Shown here: piece after piece, positions 33,121 through 42,077 of the stretch
Position numbering within the stretch: the first letter of the stretch is position 1
Layout of the letters: each line of letters begins with the position of its first letter
From: Pseudochrobactrum sp. sp1633
Lineage (GTDB): Bacteria > Pseudomonadota > Alphaproteobacteria > Rhizobiales > Rhizobiaceae
Direction of reading: 5' to 3'
Assembly: GCF_030376605.1 (NCBI RefSeq)
Contig: NZ_JARRAE010000008.1
Coordinates: 1 to 64,000 of the forward strand
Length of the DNA stretch: 64,000 nucleotides
Made by a program: the position numbers and the translations under genes
The notes under the pieces: generated by a model
Told to the model about the DNA's origin: nothing
What the model saw: only the letters and a program-made list of their open reading frames with translations
Databases searched by the model: none

Positions 33121-34634
33121 CAGCGTTTCTCCACCAAGGCTTGAAATTTATCATTGAGCTCGCGCGCGGCTTTGGCCTCGTCTGCGGCTTGTGTGTCTGC
33201 AAGGCTTGCAAAAGCTTTGGCCTGATCGCGATAGGCTGTCAGTGCCTCAGCCATTGGCTCAGGGGCGGGGCCACCGAAACGGTCACGCACAGCGATAAAA
33301 TGTTCCGGCGATACCAGCTCTTCAAACTTTGTGCGGTCGAAAGACGGGTCTCTGCCCGCCGCATGTTTGAAGGCTTCCAAAAACGGCTCATAGCCGTCCT
33401 GTGCCAGACCGCCACCTTTGGCGACGACGGCTTTGGCCACGGTTGCTGCAATTTCATGCGCCTGACGGAAGGACAGACCTTCAATACGCACCAGTGAATC
33501 CGCCAGTTCGGTAATGGTGATGCAGGAGCGGCGGATATTGTCGGCAACGCGTGCCGGATCAATGCGGATTGCCTGCACAAAAGCGGCCAGCAGATCGAGT
33601 ACGCGACCGGCAGAAGCAAATGCCTCATAGCCCATCTGTTGCGTTTCACCTTCACTGTCATTCATATCGGTGAAAGGCGTATTATGAATTACATCCATTA
33701 CCGTGCGGGCACGACCCATCGTCTGGCTGGCCAGATGACGCATATGCTCGATTGGCACCGGATTGCGCTTCTGCGGCATGATCGAGGAGATCTGCACAAA
33801 GGCATTCGGCACATAGATCTGGCCAACCTCGAAGCTCGTCCAGAACTGGAAATCCTGCACCAGACGGCCGAGATGGATAAACATCAACTCAATCGCGGAA
33901 TAGGTTGAGGTGATGTAATCCGATGCCGCAATACAGCTGTAAGAATTGCATAAAGGCGCGGCAAAGCCCAACAGGTCGGCCACGCGTGCGCGGTCGATGG
34001 GAAAACCTGAGGTGGTGATGGCTGCCGCGCCCATAGGTGACAGGTTGACGATTTCACGAGCGGCCGCAAAACGCTGCATATCGCGGATCAGCACTTCAAT
34101 CGCTGCGGACAGATAATGACCGAAGGTTGAAGGCTGCGCAGGCTGACCATGCGTATAGGCAACGATCAGTGTTGCCTGCTCGCGGGTTGCCGTTTCGATC
34201 ATCGCATTGAGCAGATGACGCGATTTGGCCAGCAGCACGTCAATGTGCTCTTTCAGGCCGAGTTTGAACAGCGTGTGGTCGATATCATTGCGTGAACGTG
34301 CGGTGTGCAGGCGACCGGCAATATCCGCACCGAGGCGGGATTTCAGTTCCTTCTCAATCAGGAAAAAGAAGTCCTCAACTTCACCCGTATAGGTGAGGGA
34401 TGCCGGATCAACATCACGGTCGATCTGTTCCAGCGCACCGGCAATTGCCGATGCCTGTTTCTCGTCGAGAATACCGGTTTCCGTCAGCATGACCAGATGG
34501 GCACGGTCAATACGGCGGAAGCTTTCAACATGATGGGTTTTAGCGCCGTCAAAAAGCGGTTTCAGCACGGTCTCCTTGTAGACCGGATCAGGGAAAACGC
34601 TTTTATCGACAAGGCGCGGATCGTTTACAGACAT
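33120..34634 (-). CDS. Divergent argininosuccinate lyase/fumarase-superfamily lyase
   Basis: A 504-residue member of the ArgH branch, longer than the usual ~465 residues. Retained features are GRLHTARSRNDIDHT, AYTHGQPAQPSTFGH, and the flexible catalytic loop SSIMPQKRNPVPIEH. Where ArgH has a DMQED motif after PLAYN, this protein has NTPFTDMNDSEGETQQ, and TGSS is QISS. The enzyme probably eliminates fumarate or a similar acid from an N-substituted aspartate. It sits between a CUT1 permease and ATPase, so the substrate is probably imported. Housekeeping argH is unlikely in this setting. EDDS lyase, an ArgH relative encoded beside an importer, is a known precedent. Confidence 0.85.
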   Translation of the reverse strand: MSVNDPRLVDKSVFPDPVYKETVLKPLFDGAKTHHVESFRRIDRAHLVMLTETGILDEKQASAIAGALEQIDRDVDPASLTYTGEVEDFFFLIEKELKSRLGADIAGRLHTARSRNDIDHTLFKLGLKEHIDVLLAKSRHLLNAMIETATREQATLIVAYTHGQPAQPSTFGHYLSAAIEVLIRDMQRFAAAREIVNLSPMGAAAITTSGFPIDRARVADLLGFAAPLCNSYSCIAASDYITSTYSAIELMFIHLGRLVQDFQFWTSFEVGQIYVPNAFVQISSIMPQKRNPVPIEHMRHLASQTMGRARTVMDVIHNTPFTDMNDSEGETQQMGYEAFASAGRVLDLLAAFVQAIRIDPARVADNIRRSCITITELADSLVRIEGLSFRQAHEIAATVAKAVVAKGGGLAQDGYEPFLEAFKHAAGRDPSFDRTKFEELVSPEHFIAVRDRFGGPAPEPMAEALTAYRDQAKAFASLADTQAADEAKAARELNDKFQALVEKR

Positions 34635-34658
34635 TATAGTATCCTTATCCCTTGAGGT

Positions 34659-35510
34659 TTACCCTTTAAGTCCGGCCAGCATGACGCCGCGCACGATATA
34701 GCGCTGCAACACGAGGAACACGAGCAGGGTTGGCAAGGTGGCGATAGCAGCACCGGTCATAATCATTTCCCACTGGATTGACTGTTCAACCGCGAAACTC
34801 GAAAGCCCGACAGGCAATGTGTAGAGTTCCTTGCTGGTGGTGACGATCAGCGGCCAGAAGAAGGCAGTCCAGTTGCCGAGGAAGGTGAAGATTGCCAGAG
34901 CCGACAATGCCGGTGTGACCAGAGGCATTGCCACTTTCCACCAAATCTGGAATTCGTTCAGGCCATCCACACGGGCAGCTTCGAGGAAGTCATTCGGCAC
35001 ACCTTCAAAGAACTGTTTCATCAGGAAGGTACCGAAAGCCGTCATCATGCCCGGGAACATGATGCCCCAATAGCTGTCGAGCCAGCCGAGTTTGCTCGAC
35101 ATCAGATACCAAGGGATCACCAGCATTTCGGTCGGGATCATCAGTGTCGAGAGAATGGCGAGGAAGATGAAGTGGCGGCCACGGAACTGGAATTTTGCCA
35201 AGGTGTAACCGACAAGACTGTCGAAGAACACATTGGAGAGCGTAACGATCACAGCCACCAGCATTGAGTTGAAGAACCAGCGCAGGAACCGGCCGTCTGC
35301 CAGAATGGTCACATAGTTCTGTACCGTCGGGTCAGCCGGTATCAGCCGCAAGTCATAAACCTGACTGGCGGTTTTGAACGAGGTCGAAAACATATAGGCC
35401 AGCGGCGTGACCATGATGAGGCCGCCGATGAACAGCAATGTCCATGTGAGAACGCGGCCGGGTCTGATATTGGCAAACGGAAGTGCCGGTGTTTTGGTTT
35501 CAGCGGTCAT
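34659..35510 (-). CDS. CUT1 sugar ABC transporter permease (MalG type)
   Basis: A 283-residue permease with six hydrophobic segments. It contains MFSTSFKTASQVYDL and the EAA loop EAARVDGLNEFQIWWKVAMPL that docks on the ATPase. I chose the ATG at 35510, which overlaps the preceding permease stop by ATGA and has GGGAAAAGAA upstream; a frame from 35531 adds seven residues from within the previous gene. It is the second permease of the importer. Confidence 0.9.
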   Translation of the reverse strand: MTAETKTPALPFANIRPGRVLTWTLLFIGGLIMVTPLAYMFSTSFKTASQVYDLRLIPADPTVQNYVTILADGRFLRWFFNSMLVAVIVTLSNVFFDSLVGYTLAKFQFRGRHFIFLAILSTLMIPTEMLVIPWYLMSSKLGWLDSYWGIMFPGMMTAFGTFLMKQFFEGVPNDFLEAARVDGLNEFQIWWKVAMPLVTPALSALAIFTFLGNWTAFFWPLIVTTSKELYTLPVGLSSFAVEQSIQWEMIMTGAAIATLPTLLVFLVLQRYIVRGVMLAGLKG

Positions 35511-36430
35511 TTCTTTTCCCTCAAGACCCACAGCTGCAACAGTGAGACAACCAGCAGAATGGAGAACAGCACGACTGTCTGTGCGGCGGCATAGCCCATG
35601 GCATAAGACGAGAAGGCGGTTTGATAGATCATCATCACCAATGGCTTGGTGGAGCCAAGCGGACCGCCCGGATCATAGGTGGTCATGTTATAGACCTGAT
35701 CGAAAATGCGCAGGAAGCCGATAGATGAGAAGACGACCAGAAACACGGTTGTCGGCTTCAGCAGCGGAATGGTGATTTTGCGCAGGATTGCCCAGTCACC
35801 CAAGCCGTCAATGCGTGCGGCCTCGTAATAGGTGTTCGGAATAGCGCGCAAACCGGCCATGAAAATGATGATCTGGAAGCCGAGTCCCGCCCAGATGGAT
35901 GTCGCCATAATAGAATAGAGCGCCTGATCCACAGACCGCAGGAATGTCTGTTGCGGCAGTCCGACGGCGTTGAGCATATTATTGATCACACCGATTGGTG
36001 CAGGCTGATAGAACCAGCGCCAGACCCAGCCCATTGCCGCGGCAGTGGTGAGAAACGGCAGGAAATACAGACCACGGATCAGTCCGTGCATGAAGCGCAC
36101 ACGATCCAGATAATAGGCGATCACAAAAGCCAGAAACAGGCTGACCGGTGTGCCTATAATCAGATAGGTAAACGTGTTTTGGAACACTTTCCAGAATTGC
36201 GGATCAGCAAAGAGTTTCTGGTAATTGGCAAGGCCGATAAATTTCGGTGGCTTCATCAGATCCCAGTTGGTCAGCGACAGCCAGAAGGCTTCAACCGTGG
36301 GATAAAAACGGATGACCGTATAAAACAGAATAGGCAGGGCGAGAAAGCTCCACACCCAGATGAGCCGCCTTGTGCGCATGGGCAGGCGGTTCCAGAAAGG
36401 TTCACCGGAGCGGGCAGCCGTCACAGTCAT
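35507..36430 (-). CDS. CUT1 sugar ABC transporter permease (MalF type)
   Basis: A 307-residue permease with six hydrophobic segments, preceded by a short basic N-terminus. It has FYPTVEAFWLSLTNWDLM and the EAA loop EAARIDGLGDWAILRKITIPL. It is coupled to the second permease by a four-base overlap and separated from the binding protein gene by about 200 bases containing a hairpin. Confidence 0.9.
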   Translation of the reverse strand: MTVTAARSGEPFWNRLPMRTRRLIWVWSFLALPILFYTVIRFYPTVEAFWLSLTNWDLMKPPKFIGLANYQKLFADPQFWKVFQNTFTYLIIGTPVSLFLAFVIAYYLDRVRFMHGLIRGLYFLPFLTTAAAMGWVWRWFYQPAPIGVINNMLNAVGLPQQTFLRSVDQALYSIMATSIWAGLGFQIIIFMAGLRAIPNTYYEAARIDGLGDWAILRKITIPLLKPTTVFLVVFSSIGFLRIFDQVYNMTTYDPGGPLGSTKPLVMMIYQTAFSSYAMGYAAAQTVVLFSILLVVSLLQLWVLREKK

Positions 36431-36454
36431 GGTTCAAAATACCTTATGGTATGG

Positions 36455-36507
36455 GAGCATATCCGGCAAAAATGCGGTGCGGTTCTGCGGGATCATGCGA
36501 AAAACAA
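36455..36507. repeat. Possible degenerate copy of the AGAGCATTTCC repeat
   Basis: GGAGCATATCCGGCAAAAATGCGGTGCGG followed by ATCATGCGAAAAACAAA (read in pieces) resembles the copies at 10920 and 17168 with several mismatches. It lies just upstream of the MalF-type permease gene. Confidence 0.4.
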
Positions 36508-36587
36508 ATTTTGAGACCGCTGCCGGTGTTACGGTTTAAACCGGTGGTCATCTTCAGTTTCATGCGGCACAGCGATGAAACATTGCT

Positions 36588-36623
36588 CCGGAGTGCCGCT
36601 GATATTGGTCAGCGGCACTCCGG
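36588..36623. other. Strong intercistronic hairpin between binding protein and permease genes
   Basis: A 15-base perfect stem (36588-36602 with 36609-36623) with a six-base loop, 12 bases after the binding-protein stop on the minus strand. No T run follows on the minus strand, so it looks like an mRNA-protecting element that raises binding-protein level. Confidence 0.65.
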
Positions 36624-36634
36624 ATTGTTTTGTT

Positions 36635-37882
36635 TTATTTGGCGTCGTCGATGATGGTCTGTTCTGCTTTCGCAGCTTCAGCAAGCGACTCTTTCACAGG
36701 CTGTTTTTCCAGAACCACGCGGTTCACCATATCCATTGCAGTCTGGCGCTGGGCTGCTTCATCCACAAACATAGTGGTGTGAGCATAGTCCAGACCTTTG
36801 AGGAACGGGCCATAGATCGGGTCTGCCAGATTGGTTTCTGTCTGGGCAACCGCACGACGTGCAGGCAGCTCGCCAACTTCCTTGAGCCAGATTTCCATCG
36901 CTTCCGGCGAGGAAATATAGTTCAGGAATTTCTTGGCAGCTTCAAGTTTTTCACCTTTTGCATTGGCACCGATGCCGTTTGCAAAATAGCTGGCATAGTT
37001 GGAACGCATGCCTTCAGCATTGGCTGGCAGCTCGGTTACGCCCCATTCAAAATCTTTGATGGTGCGGAATGCGCCGAGACGGAAAGTACCGTCAACAGTC
37101 ATGGCAGCCATGCCTGCGCGGAATGCAGCCTGACCTTCATCCATGAATTTCAGCTCGCCGACTTTCTTTTCGGTCTGCAGGTCGGTGTAGAATTTCAGAG
37201 CCTTTTCACCGGCTTCGGAATCATAAGCGACTTTGCGATCATTGTCGGTATAAGGTGTGCCGCCGAACTGGCGAACCAGCACTTCACGCCACCAATGATG
37301 ATCCTGACCGGCCATATCCAGTGTGATACCGGCAGTGGTCAGATTGCCGTTTGCATCGCGCTTTGCTGTCTTTTCAGCAGCGGCAACCAGCTCATCCAAT
37401 GTTTTTGGCGGGTTCTTTGGATCAAGACCGGCTTCTTCAAACAGCTTCTTGTTGTAGAACAGTGCCAGTGAACGCACAGCGGTTGGCAGGCCGTAATAAT
37501 CTTCGCCACGCTTCATGGAGCTTACGATCGGGAAGAACTCGCTCTCAATCTTGTCATGCGGGAAAGTGTCTGTCGGCAATGGCTGCAAAATGCCGCCTGC
37601 TGCAAATTTGTCGAGCCAGCCATAGAAAAGCTGCATCACATCAGGGCTGTTACCGGCCATTTTGGCAGCGATAACGCGGGTCTGATAATCATCGTAAGGG
37701 AAGGTGGTGTGCTTGACCTTGATATCCGGATTGGCTTTTTCGAAATTCGCGATCAGCTTGTCCATCGCTTTAACGCGCGACTCGAAAACATATTGCCAAT
37801 ACTCAATTTCAACAGCCTGCGCCGCGTTGAGCGCCATTGTGCTGAAACCTGCGATCAGTCCCGCAAATAGTAGTTTACGCAT
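36635..37882 (-). CDS. CUT1 sugar ABC transporter, extracellular solute-binding protein
   Basis: A 415-residue binding protein of SBP family 1. The signal peptide MRKLLFAGLIAGFSTMALNA ends near AQA|VEIEYW at about residue 23. The mature part shows WQYVFESRVKAMDKLIANFE, the family hinge SPDVMQLFYGWLDKFA and FLNYISSPEAMEIWLKE. GGGGAGG lies upstream of the ATG. It is the first gene of the operon. The ligand is unknown, and many Trp and Tyr residues are compatible with a sugar. Confidence 0.9.
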   Translation of the reverse strand: MRKLLFAGLIAGFSTMALNAAQAVEIEYWQYVFESRVKAMDKLIANFEKANPDIKVKHTTFPYDDYQTRVIAAKMAGNSPDVMQLFYGWLDKFAAGGILQPLPTDTFPHDKIESEFFPIVSSMKRGEDYYGLPTAVRSLALFYNKKLFEEAGLDPKNPPKTLDELVAAAEKTAKRDANGNLTTAGITLDMAGQDHHWWREVLVRQFGGTPYTDNDRKVAYDSEAGEKALKFYTDLQTEKKVGELKFMDEGQAAFRAGMAAMTVDGTFRLGAFRTIKDFEWGVTELPANAEGMRSNYASYFANGIGANAKGEKLEAAKKFLNYISSPEAMEIWLKEVGELPARRAVAQTETNLADPIYGPFLKGLDYAHTTMFVDEAAQRQTAMDMVNRVVLEKQPVKESLAEAAKAEQTIIDDAK

Positions 37883-38107
37883 GTGAACCTCCCCTTATGC
37901 GCCTCCGGCTTGAGCCGGTGTCAGGCAAAAACAGTTTTAACTCATGCCTCTCACATTCGTTTTTGGAGACATGCTTTAGCAATCAGTGTTCGGAAATTGC
38001 AGCTTGGCCAAAGGCTTGCTTGCAGCTTTAGCTTTACAGGCGCGTTTTCCTCCGCAGCGCTATTCTCTACGGTCACTATTTTACGGGCTTTTGTCAATAA
38101 GATAATT

Positions 38108-38120
38108 TACTTGAGTTAAT
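38108..38120. promoter_or_regulatory. AT-rich motif in the divergent promoter of the CUT1/ROK locus
   Basis: TACTTGAGTTAAT lies in the 297-base gap between the binding-protein gene and the ROK gene. Its exact reverse complement occurs at 51433-51445. A ROK repressor site is possible, but the evidence is thin. The rest of the gap shows no other strong structure. Confidence 0.3.
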
Positions 38121-38179
38121 CTATTGCGGTTATGAAGGCTCTCGCTTATCATTTTTTGAGACGGGCAGGACGGGACAGC

Positions 38180-39409
38180 ATGGGCGCACAGCCAATGAGT
38201 ACACAATCGGGCATAGAATCGGGCACACAGCTGATTACTTTGGGCAAAAACCCCGAGCGAATCCGCGATCACAATCGTCGTGTGGTGCTGGATATTGTGC
38301 GTCAGCACGGCTCGCTGGGACGCATGCAACTTGCGCGTTTGACCCATCTGACGGCACAGGCGATTGCCAATATTGTCGACGAGCTGGTCTGTGAAAATCT
38401 GTTGATGGAGACCGGAAGGCTCAAATCCGGACGTGGTCAACCACCCAAACAATTTGCGGTCAATCCTGACGGGGCTGTGACGATGGGTGTTGAAATGGCA
38501 TCCGATCATATGGTGACGACGGTGCTTGATCTGACAGGGCAACCCCGTTCGCGCCATATTACACCAGTGCATGATACCAGCCCCGCTGCGCTTTCCAGCC
38601 TGTTGCGTATACAGGTGGATCAGGTGAAGGCGGAATTCTCTGCCCCGCTGCTGGGTGTTGGCGTGGTGATGCCGGGGCCGTTTGATATTGAGGGCATGAC
38701 TTCTGTGGGGCCGACCACTTTGCCCGGCTGGTCAGGTGTGGATGCGGCGGCGCTTTTAAGTGAAGCTTGCGGTGAGCCGGTTACTGTTGAAAACGATGCG
38801 AATGCGGCGGCAGTTGGCGAGCGCCTGTTTGGCGCGGGACATGCCATTTCTTCTTTCGCGATGATTTATTTCGGGGCTGGTGTCGGTCTGGGGTTGATAC
38901 AGGACGGCGTGCCGTTTCGCGGGGCTTTCGGCAATGCCGGAGAAATTGGTCATATCGTAGTTGCACCAAAAGGCAAGGATTGCCCTTGCGGCCAAAGCGG
39001 CTGTCTGGAGCGCTATGCATCGCTGCATGTTCTGCGAGAAAAGCTGGCTTTGGCCGGTGTCACGGATACGGATTTTGACGATCTGCAAAAACTGTATGAC
39101 AGCGTCCAACCGGTACTGATTGAGTGGATGGATGAGGCCGCGCTTTATCTCGCACCGATGATTGCCATGATTGAAAATATTCTTGATCCGGAAACGGTAG
39201 TGTTGGGCGGCATGCTGCCTGATGTCATTATTGACGGGCTGATAGCACGGATGGGGCAATTGCCGATTTCCGTTGCCAGTCGCCGCAGCCGTGCTTTGCC
39301 GCGGGTAATACGTGGTCATACTGGACAATTCACGGCGGCACTGGGTGCTGCTGCGCTGCCTTTATTTGAAGCGATGACACCAAAACTGGATACGCTCGCT
39401 GACTTGTAA
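38180..39409 (+). CDS. ROK-family transcriptional regulator (NagC/XylR type)
   Basis: A 409-residue regulator. The N-terminal helix-turn-helix is in GSLGRMQLARLTHLTAQAIANIVDEL. The ROK sugar-binding half has VENDANAAAVGERLFG, YFGAGVGLGLIQDG, GNAGEIGHIVV and the zinc motif CPCGQSGCLERYAS. I chose ATG at 38180, preceded by AGGACGGGAC; ATG at 38132 has no ribosome site. It is divergent from the CUT1 operon and followed after 21 bases by the PIG-L gene. It probably represses both in the absence of a sugar inducer (inference). Confidence 0.85.
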   Translation: MGAQPMSTQSGIESGTQLITLGKNPERIRDHNRRVVLDIVRQHGSLGRMQLARLTHLTAQAIANIVDELVCENLLMETGRLKSGRGQPPKQFAVNPDGAVTMGVEMASDHMVTTVLDLTGQPRSRHITPVHDTSPAALSSLLRIQVDQVKAEFSAPLLGVGVVMPGPFDIEGMTSVGPTTLPGWSGVDAAALLSEACGEPVTVENDANAAAVGERLFGAGHAISSFAMIYFGAGVGLGLIQDGVPFRGAFGNAGEIGHIVVAPKGKDCPCGQSGCLERYASLHVLREKLALAGVTDTDFDDLQKLYDSVQPVLIEWMDEAALYLAPMIAMIENILDPETVVLGGMLPDVIIDGLIARMGQLPISVASRRSRALPRVIRGHTGQFTAALGAAALPLFEAMTPKLDTLADL

Positions 39410-39430
39410 TTCATTCTTGGGAGGCATCCG

Positions 39431-41860
39431 GTGCTGACTGACCGCCAACGTATCGAACGACAAAAATCGGCTCCGGCACTTATGCGCCTGCATCGTACGC
39501 TGAGCCGGTTGCGTTCGGTGGTTACGGTCATGAATACTGGCGCGCATCCCGATGATGAACAGAGCGGGTTACTGGCTTTTTTCCGCTTTGGTGCGGGTAT
39601 GCGGGTGATAATCGGCTGTTCCACCCGCGGTGAGGGCGGGCAGAATGCGCTGGGGCCGGAACGCGGCGGTGCCTTGGGGCTGATGCGCTCCCGTGAAATG
39701 GAAGAGGCCGCGCGGATACTGGATTGCGATATTGCATGGCTTGGTCACGGGCCAGATGATGCAGTGCATGATTTCGGCTTCTCTAAAGATGGTGACCGGA
39801 CTTTCGATCGATGGGGCGAGGAGCGTATTGTCGAGCGCCTTGTACGTGCTTATCGCAGTGAGCGTCCGGATATTGTAATTCCGACATTTCTTGATGTGCC
39901 GGGGCAGCATGGTCACCACCGTGCGATGACGCGCGCGGCGGAACGAGCGATTGCGCTGGCTGCTGACGATCAGGCTTTTCTTGAGCATTTTGCGCAAGGT
40001 CTGCAGCCTTGGCAGGTCACCAAATATTATCTGCCTGCATGGTCTGGCGGGGGCGATACTTATGATGATGAGGTGCCGCCACCTGAGGCCACACTTATTG
40101 TCCATGCAGATAAGCGCGAACCGGTGACGGGTGCGGAGTATGACCGTATCGGGGAATGGTCGCGTTATTATCACGCTTCGCAGGGTATGGGACATTGGCC
40201 GGAGGAACCAAAAATACAGTGGCCTTTGCATCTGCTGCTGGCAAAAATGAATTGCGCAGAGGTTTCCGTTCTGGATAATCTGCCAGCCAATCTGGCGGCC
40301 TTAGTGGGTCATGCGGAGATGTCTGAAGTTGTCGCCCAAGCATTGCAGGATGCGCAAAAAGCGGTTGAGAGTGCTATTGCCGTTTTCCCTGACCGTGATG
40401 CAATCATCGCTTCTCTGGTATCGGCTGCGCGTAATATTGATATTATCCGCGCCGATGCACCGGCAGATTTTTTGCTTGCTCATGACCATCGCTTGTTGCG
40501 GAAAAAGACAGAGATTGATGCTGCATTGATTGAAGCTGCGGCGATTTTTGACGAAGCCGAGTTGACCCCGCCGGTAATGTCACCTGCCGATGAAGCTTTG
40601 TTGCAAGTCCGGCTTGGCACTGGTCATGCGCTGTATCAAACGCAGGTTGAGCCGGTTTTGCCGGAGCATTGTGAGGCCTATGCGCATGAAACAACCACGA
40701 TCACTCAGTCCTTTGATGTGAAAGCCGGAGCAGAGGCGGCTTTCAACCCGCTTTACCGGCCGGTCTGGTCTTCACTTGGCGGCAATGGTGAATTCTATGT
40801 GCGGATATCGGCGCAGTTCTCGGACTATCAGGCCAAAGCGGACTTTGATCTTACAGAGCAATTTGCGCTGGTGCCTGCCCAGTCTGTGCGGATTGAGCCG
40901 GAAGCGGTGATTGTTCCTCTTGATCCGGCAGGCAAAACACAATGGCTGGTGAGTGTAACTGTCAGCGGTGATCCGCAACCTGTGCGTTTTGTCAGCGATA
41001 GTGGCTGGTCGGTTGTGCAAGATATCGATGGGATAAATCTTCATGCGCCGGAAAAACCGGAAGCCGGATTGTTCCGCTTAAAAGCGCAGATTGCCGGTCG
41101 TGATGCCGTGCGGCAGACGCCAATTGCCTATCCGCATATCGGGCGGGTGATGTATCGCGAGCCGGAATTGTTGAATGTGCTGGCGCTGGATCTGAAACTG
41201 CCGCAAGGCGCGCACATCGGTTATATCGGCGGCGGGGCTGATCGTGTTGGTCTGTGGCTAAGCCGTATGGGGCTGGATGTGACGGAGCTGGAGCCGAAAC
41301 ATCTGGCCGGTGACCTGCAACAATTCACGAGCATTGTTGTCGGTATTTTTGCTTTTGGCCTAAGGAGTGATCTGGCTGAGGCAACAGCACGCTTACATGC
41401 CTATGTTGAAAATGGCGGTCATTTGCTGACGCTTTATCATCGCCCGACCGATGGCTGGAACCCGCAGTCAACACCGGTGCGCCCGTTGAAAATCGGCTCG
41501 CCGTCCTTACGCTGGCGGGTGACTGATCCCGCAGCGACGGTCACCGTTCTGGCACCGGAGCATAGATTGCTCAATTGGCCGAATTGCATAACAGATGAAG
41601 ATTGGCAGGGCTGGAATAAAGAGCGCGGGCTTTATTTTGCTTCTCTCTGGGACGAGACCTATCAGCCGTTATTGTCGATGCATGATGCCAATGAGCAGCC
41701 GTTAACCGGTGCGCTTTTGTCTGCACGGATTGGCAAAGGGCGGCACACGCACACCAGTCTTGTGTTGCATCACCAGATGGACAGGCTGGTTGCGGGGGCA
41801 TTCCGTCTGATGGCCAATCTGGTAAGTGGTGCGGATGATGAGAGTTTGTCTGATATTTAG
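39431..41860 (+). CDS. Large PIG-L/LmbE-family deacetylase
   Basis: An 809-residue protein. Residues about 30-230 are a PIG-L (LmbE) zinc deacetylase domain with AHPDDEQSG (His and Asp ligands), STRGEGGQN, RSREMEEAARIL, and HGHHRAM carrying the third ligand. Such enzymes remove acetyl from N-acetylglucosaminyl groups (MshB, BshB, PIG-L). The remaining ~580 residues contain beta-rich segments and a late glutamine-amidotransferase-like stretch (GYIGGGADRVGLWLSRMG, VVGIFAFGLRSDLA, YVENGGHLLTLYH). The start is GTG at 39431 with GGGAGG upstream. No signal peptide is seen, so it should act in the cytoplasm on an imported substrate. Confidence 0.88.
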   Translation: MLTDRQRIERQKSAPALMRLHRTLSRLRSVVTVMNTGAHPDDEQSGLLAFFRFGAGMRVIIGCSTRGEGGQNALGPERGGALGLMRSREMEEAARILDCDIAWLGHGPDDAVHDFGFSKDGDRTFDRWGEERIVERLVRAYRSERPDIVIPTFLDVPGQHGHHRAMTRAAERAIALAADDQAFLEHFAQGLQPWQVTKYYLPAWSGGGDTYDDEVPPPEATLIVHADKREPVTGAEYDRIGEWSRYYHASQGMGHWPEEPKIQWPLHLLLAKMNCAEVSVLDNLPANLAALVGHAEMSEVVAQALQDAQKAVESAIAVFPDRDAIIASLVSAARNIDIIRADAPADFLLAHDHRLLRKKTEIDAALIEAAAIFDEAELTPPVMSPADEALLQVRLGTGHALYQTQVEPVLPEHCEAYAHETTTITQSFDVKAGAEAAFNPLYRPVWSSLGGNGEFYVRISAQFSDYQAKADFDLTEQFALVPAQSVRIEPEAVIVPLDPAGKTQWLVSVTVSGDPQPVRFVSDSGWSVVQDIDGINLHAPEKPEAGLFRLKAQIAGRDAVRQTPIAYPHIGRVMYREPELLNVLALDLKLPQGAHIGYIGGGADRVGLWLSRMGLDVTELEPKHLAGDLQQFTSIVVGIFAFGLRSDLAEATARLHAYVENGGHLLTLYHRPTDGWNPQSTPVRPLKIGSPSLRWRVTDPAATVTVLAPEHRLLNWPNCITDEDWQGWNKERGLYFASLWDETYQPLLSMHDANEQPLTGALLSARIGKGRHTHTSLVLHHQMDRLVAGAFRLMANLVSGADDESLSDI

Positions 41861-41931
41861 GACAGTCTAGTGCAATTCTACTGACTACTGCAAAAATCTG
41901 AACTGATTATGTTTCTGTTAACAACGCACTT

Positions 41932-42033
41932 TAGAGCATTTCACAGTCAAGTTGGATCAACTGACGGCCGTGATAATGCGACCACTAAAGAATCCAGAGC
42001 GAGCGCTATGATCCAAATGGAACGTAAACCGCT
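41932..42033. repeat. Possible member of the intergenic repeat group
   Basis: Begins TAGAGCATTTCACAG, then a GTTGGATCAAC palindrome, TGATAATGCG, and a TGATCCAAATGGAAC stretch that partly mirrors GTTGGATCA. It ends near GCTCTGG. It occupies the 217-base gap before the luciferase-like gene and resembles, but is not the same as, the copies at 10920 and 17168. Confidence 0.45.
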
Positions 42034-42077
42034 CTGGTGCTTATTCCTGACACAGGAACAAACGGACAGGTGTACTC

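Noticed and set aside
31163-34634. The ArgH-like gene as housekeeping argH
   Set aside because: Operon position between transporter genes, extra length and altered signature argue for another substrate; not fully excluded.
36575-37471. 298-codon plus-strand frame across the sugar-binding protein gene
   Set aside because: Antisense of a well supported binding protein; the peptide is rich in Phe, Cys and His without domain features.
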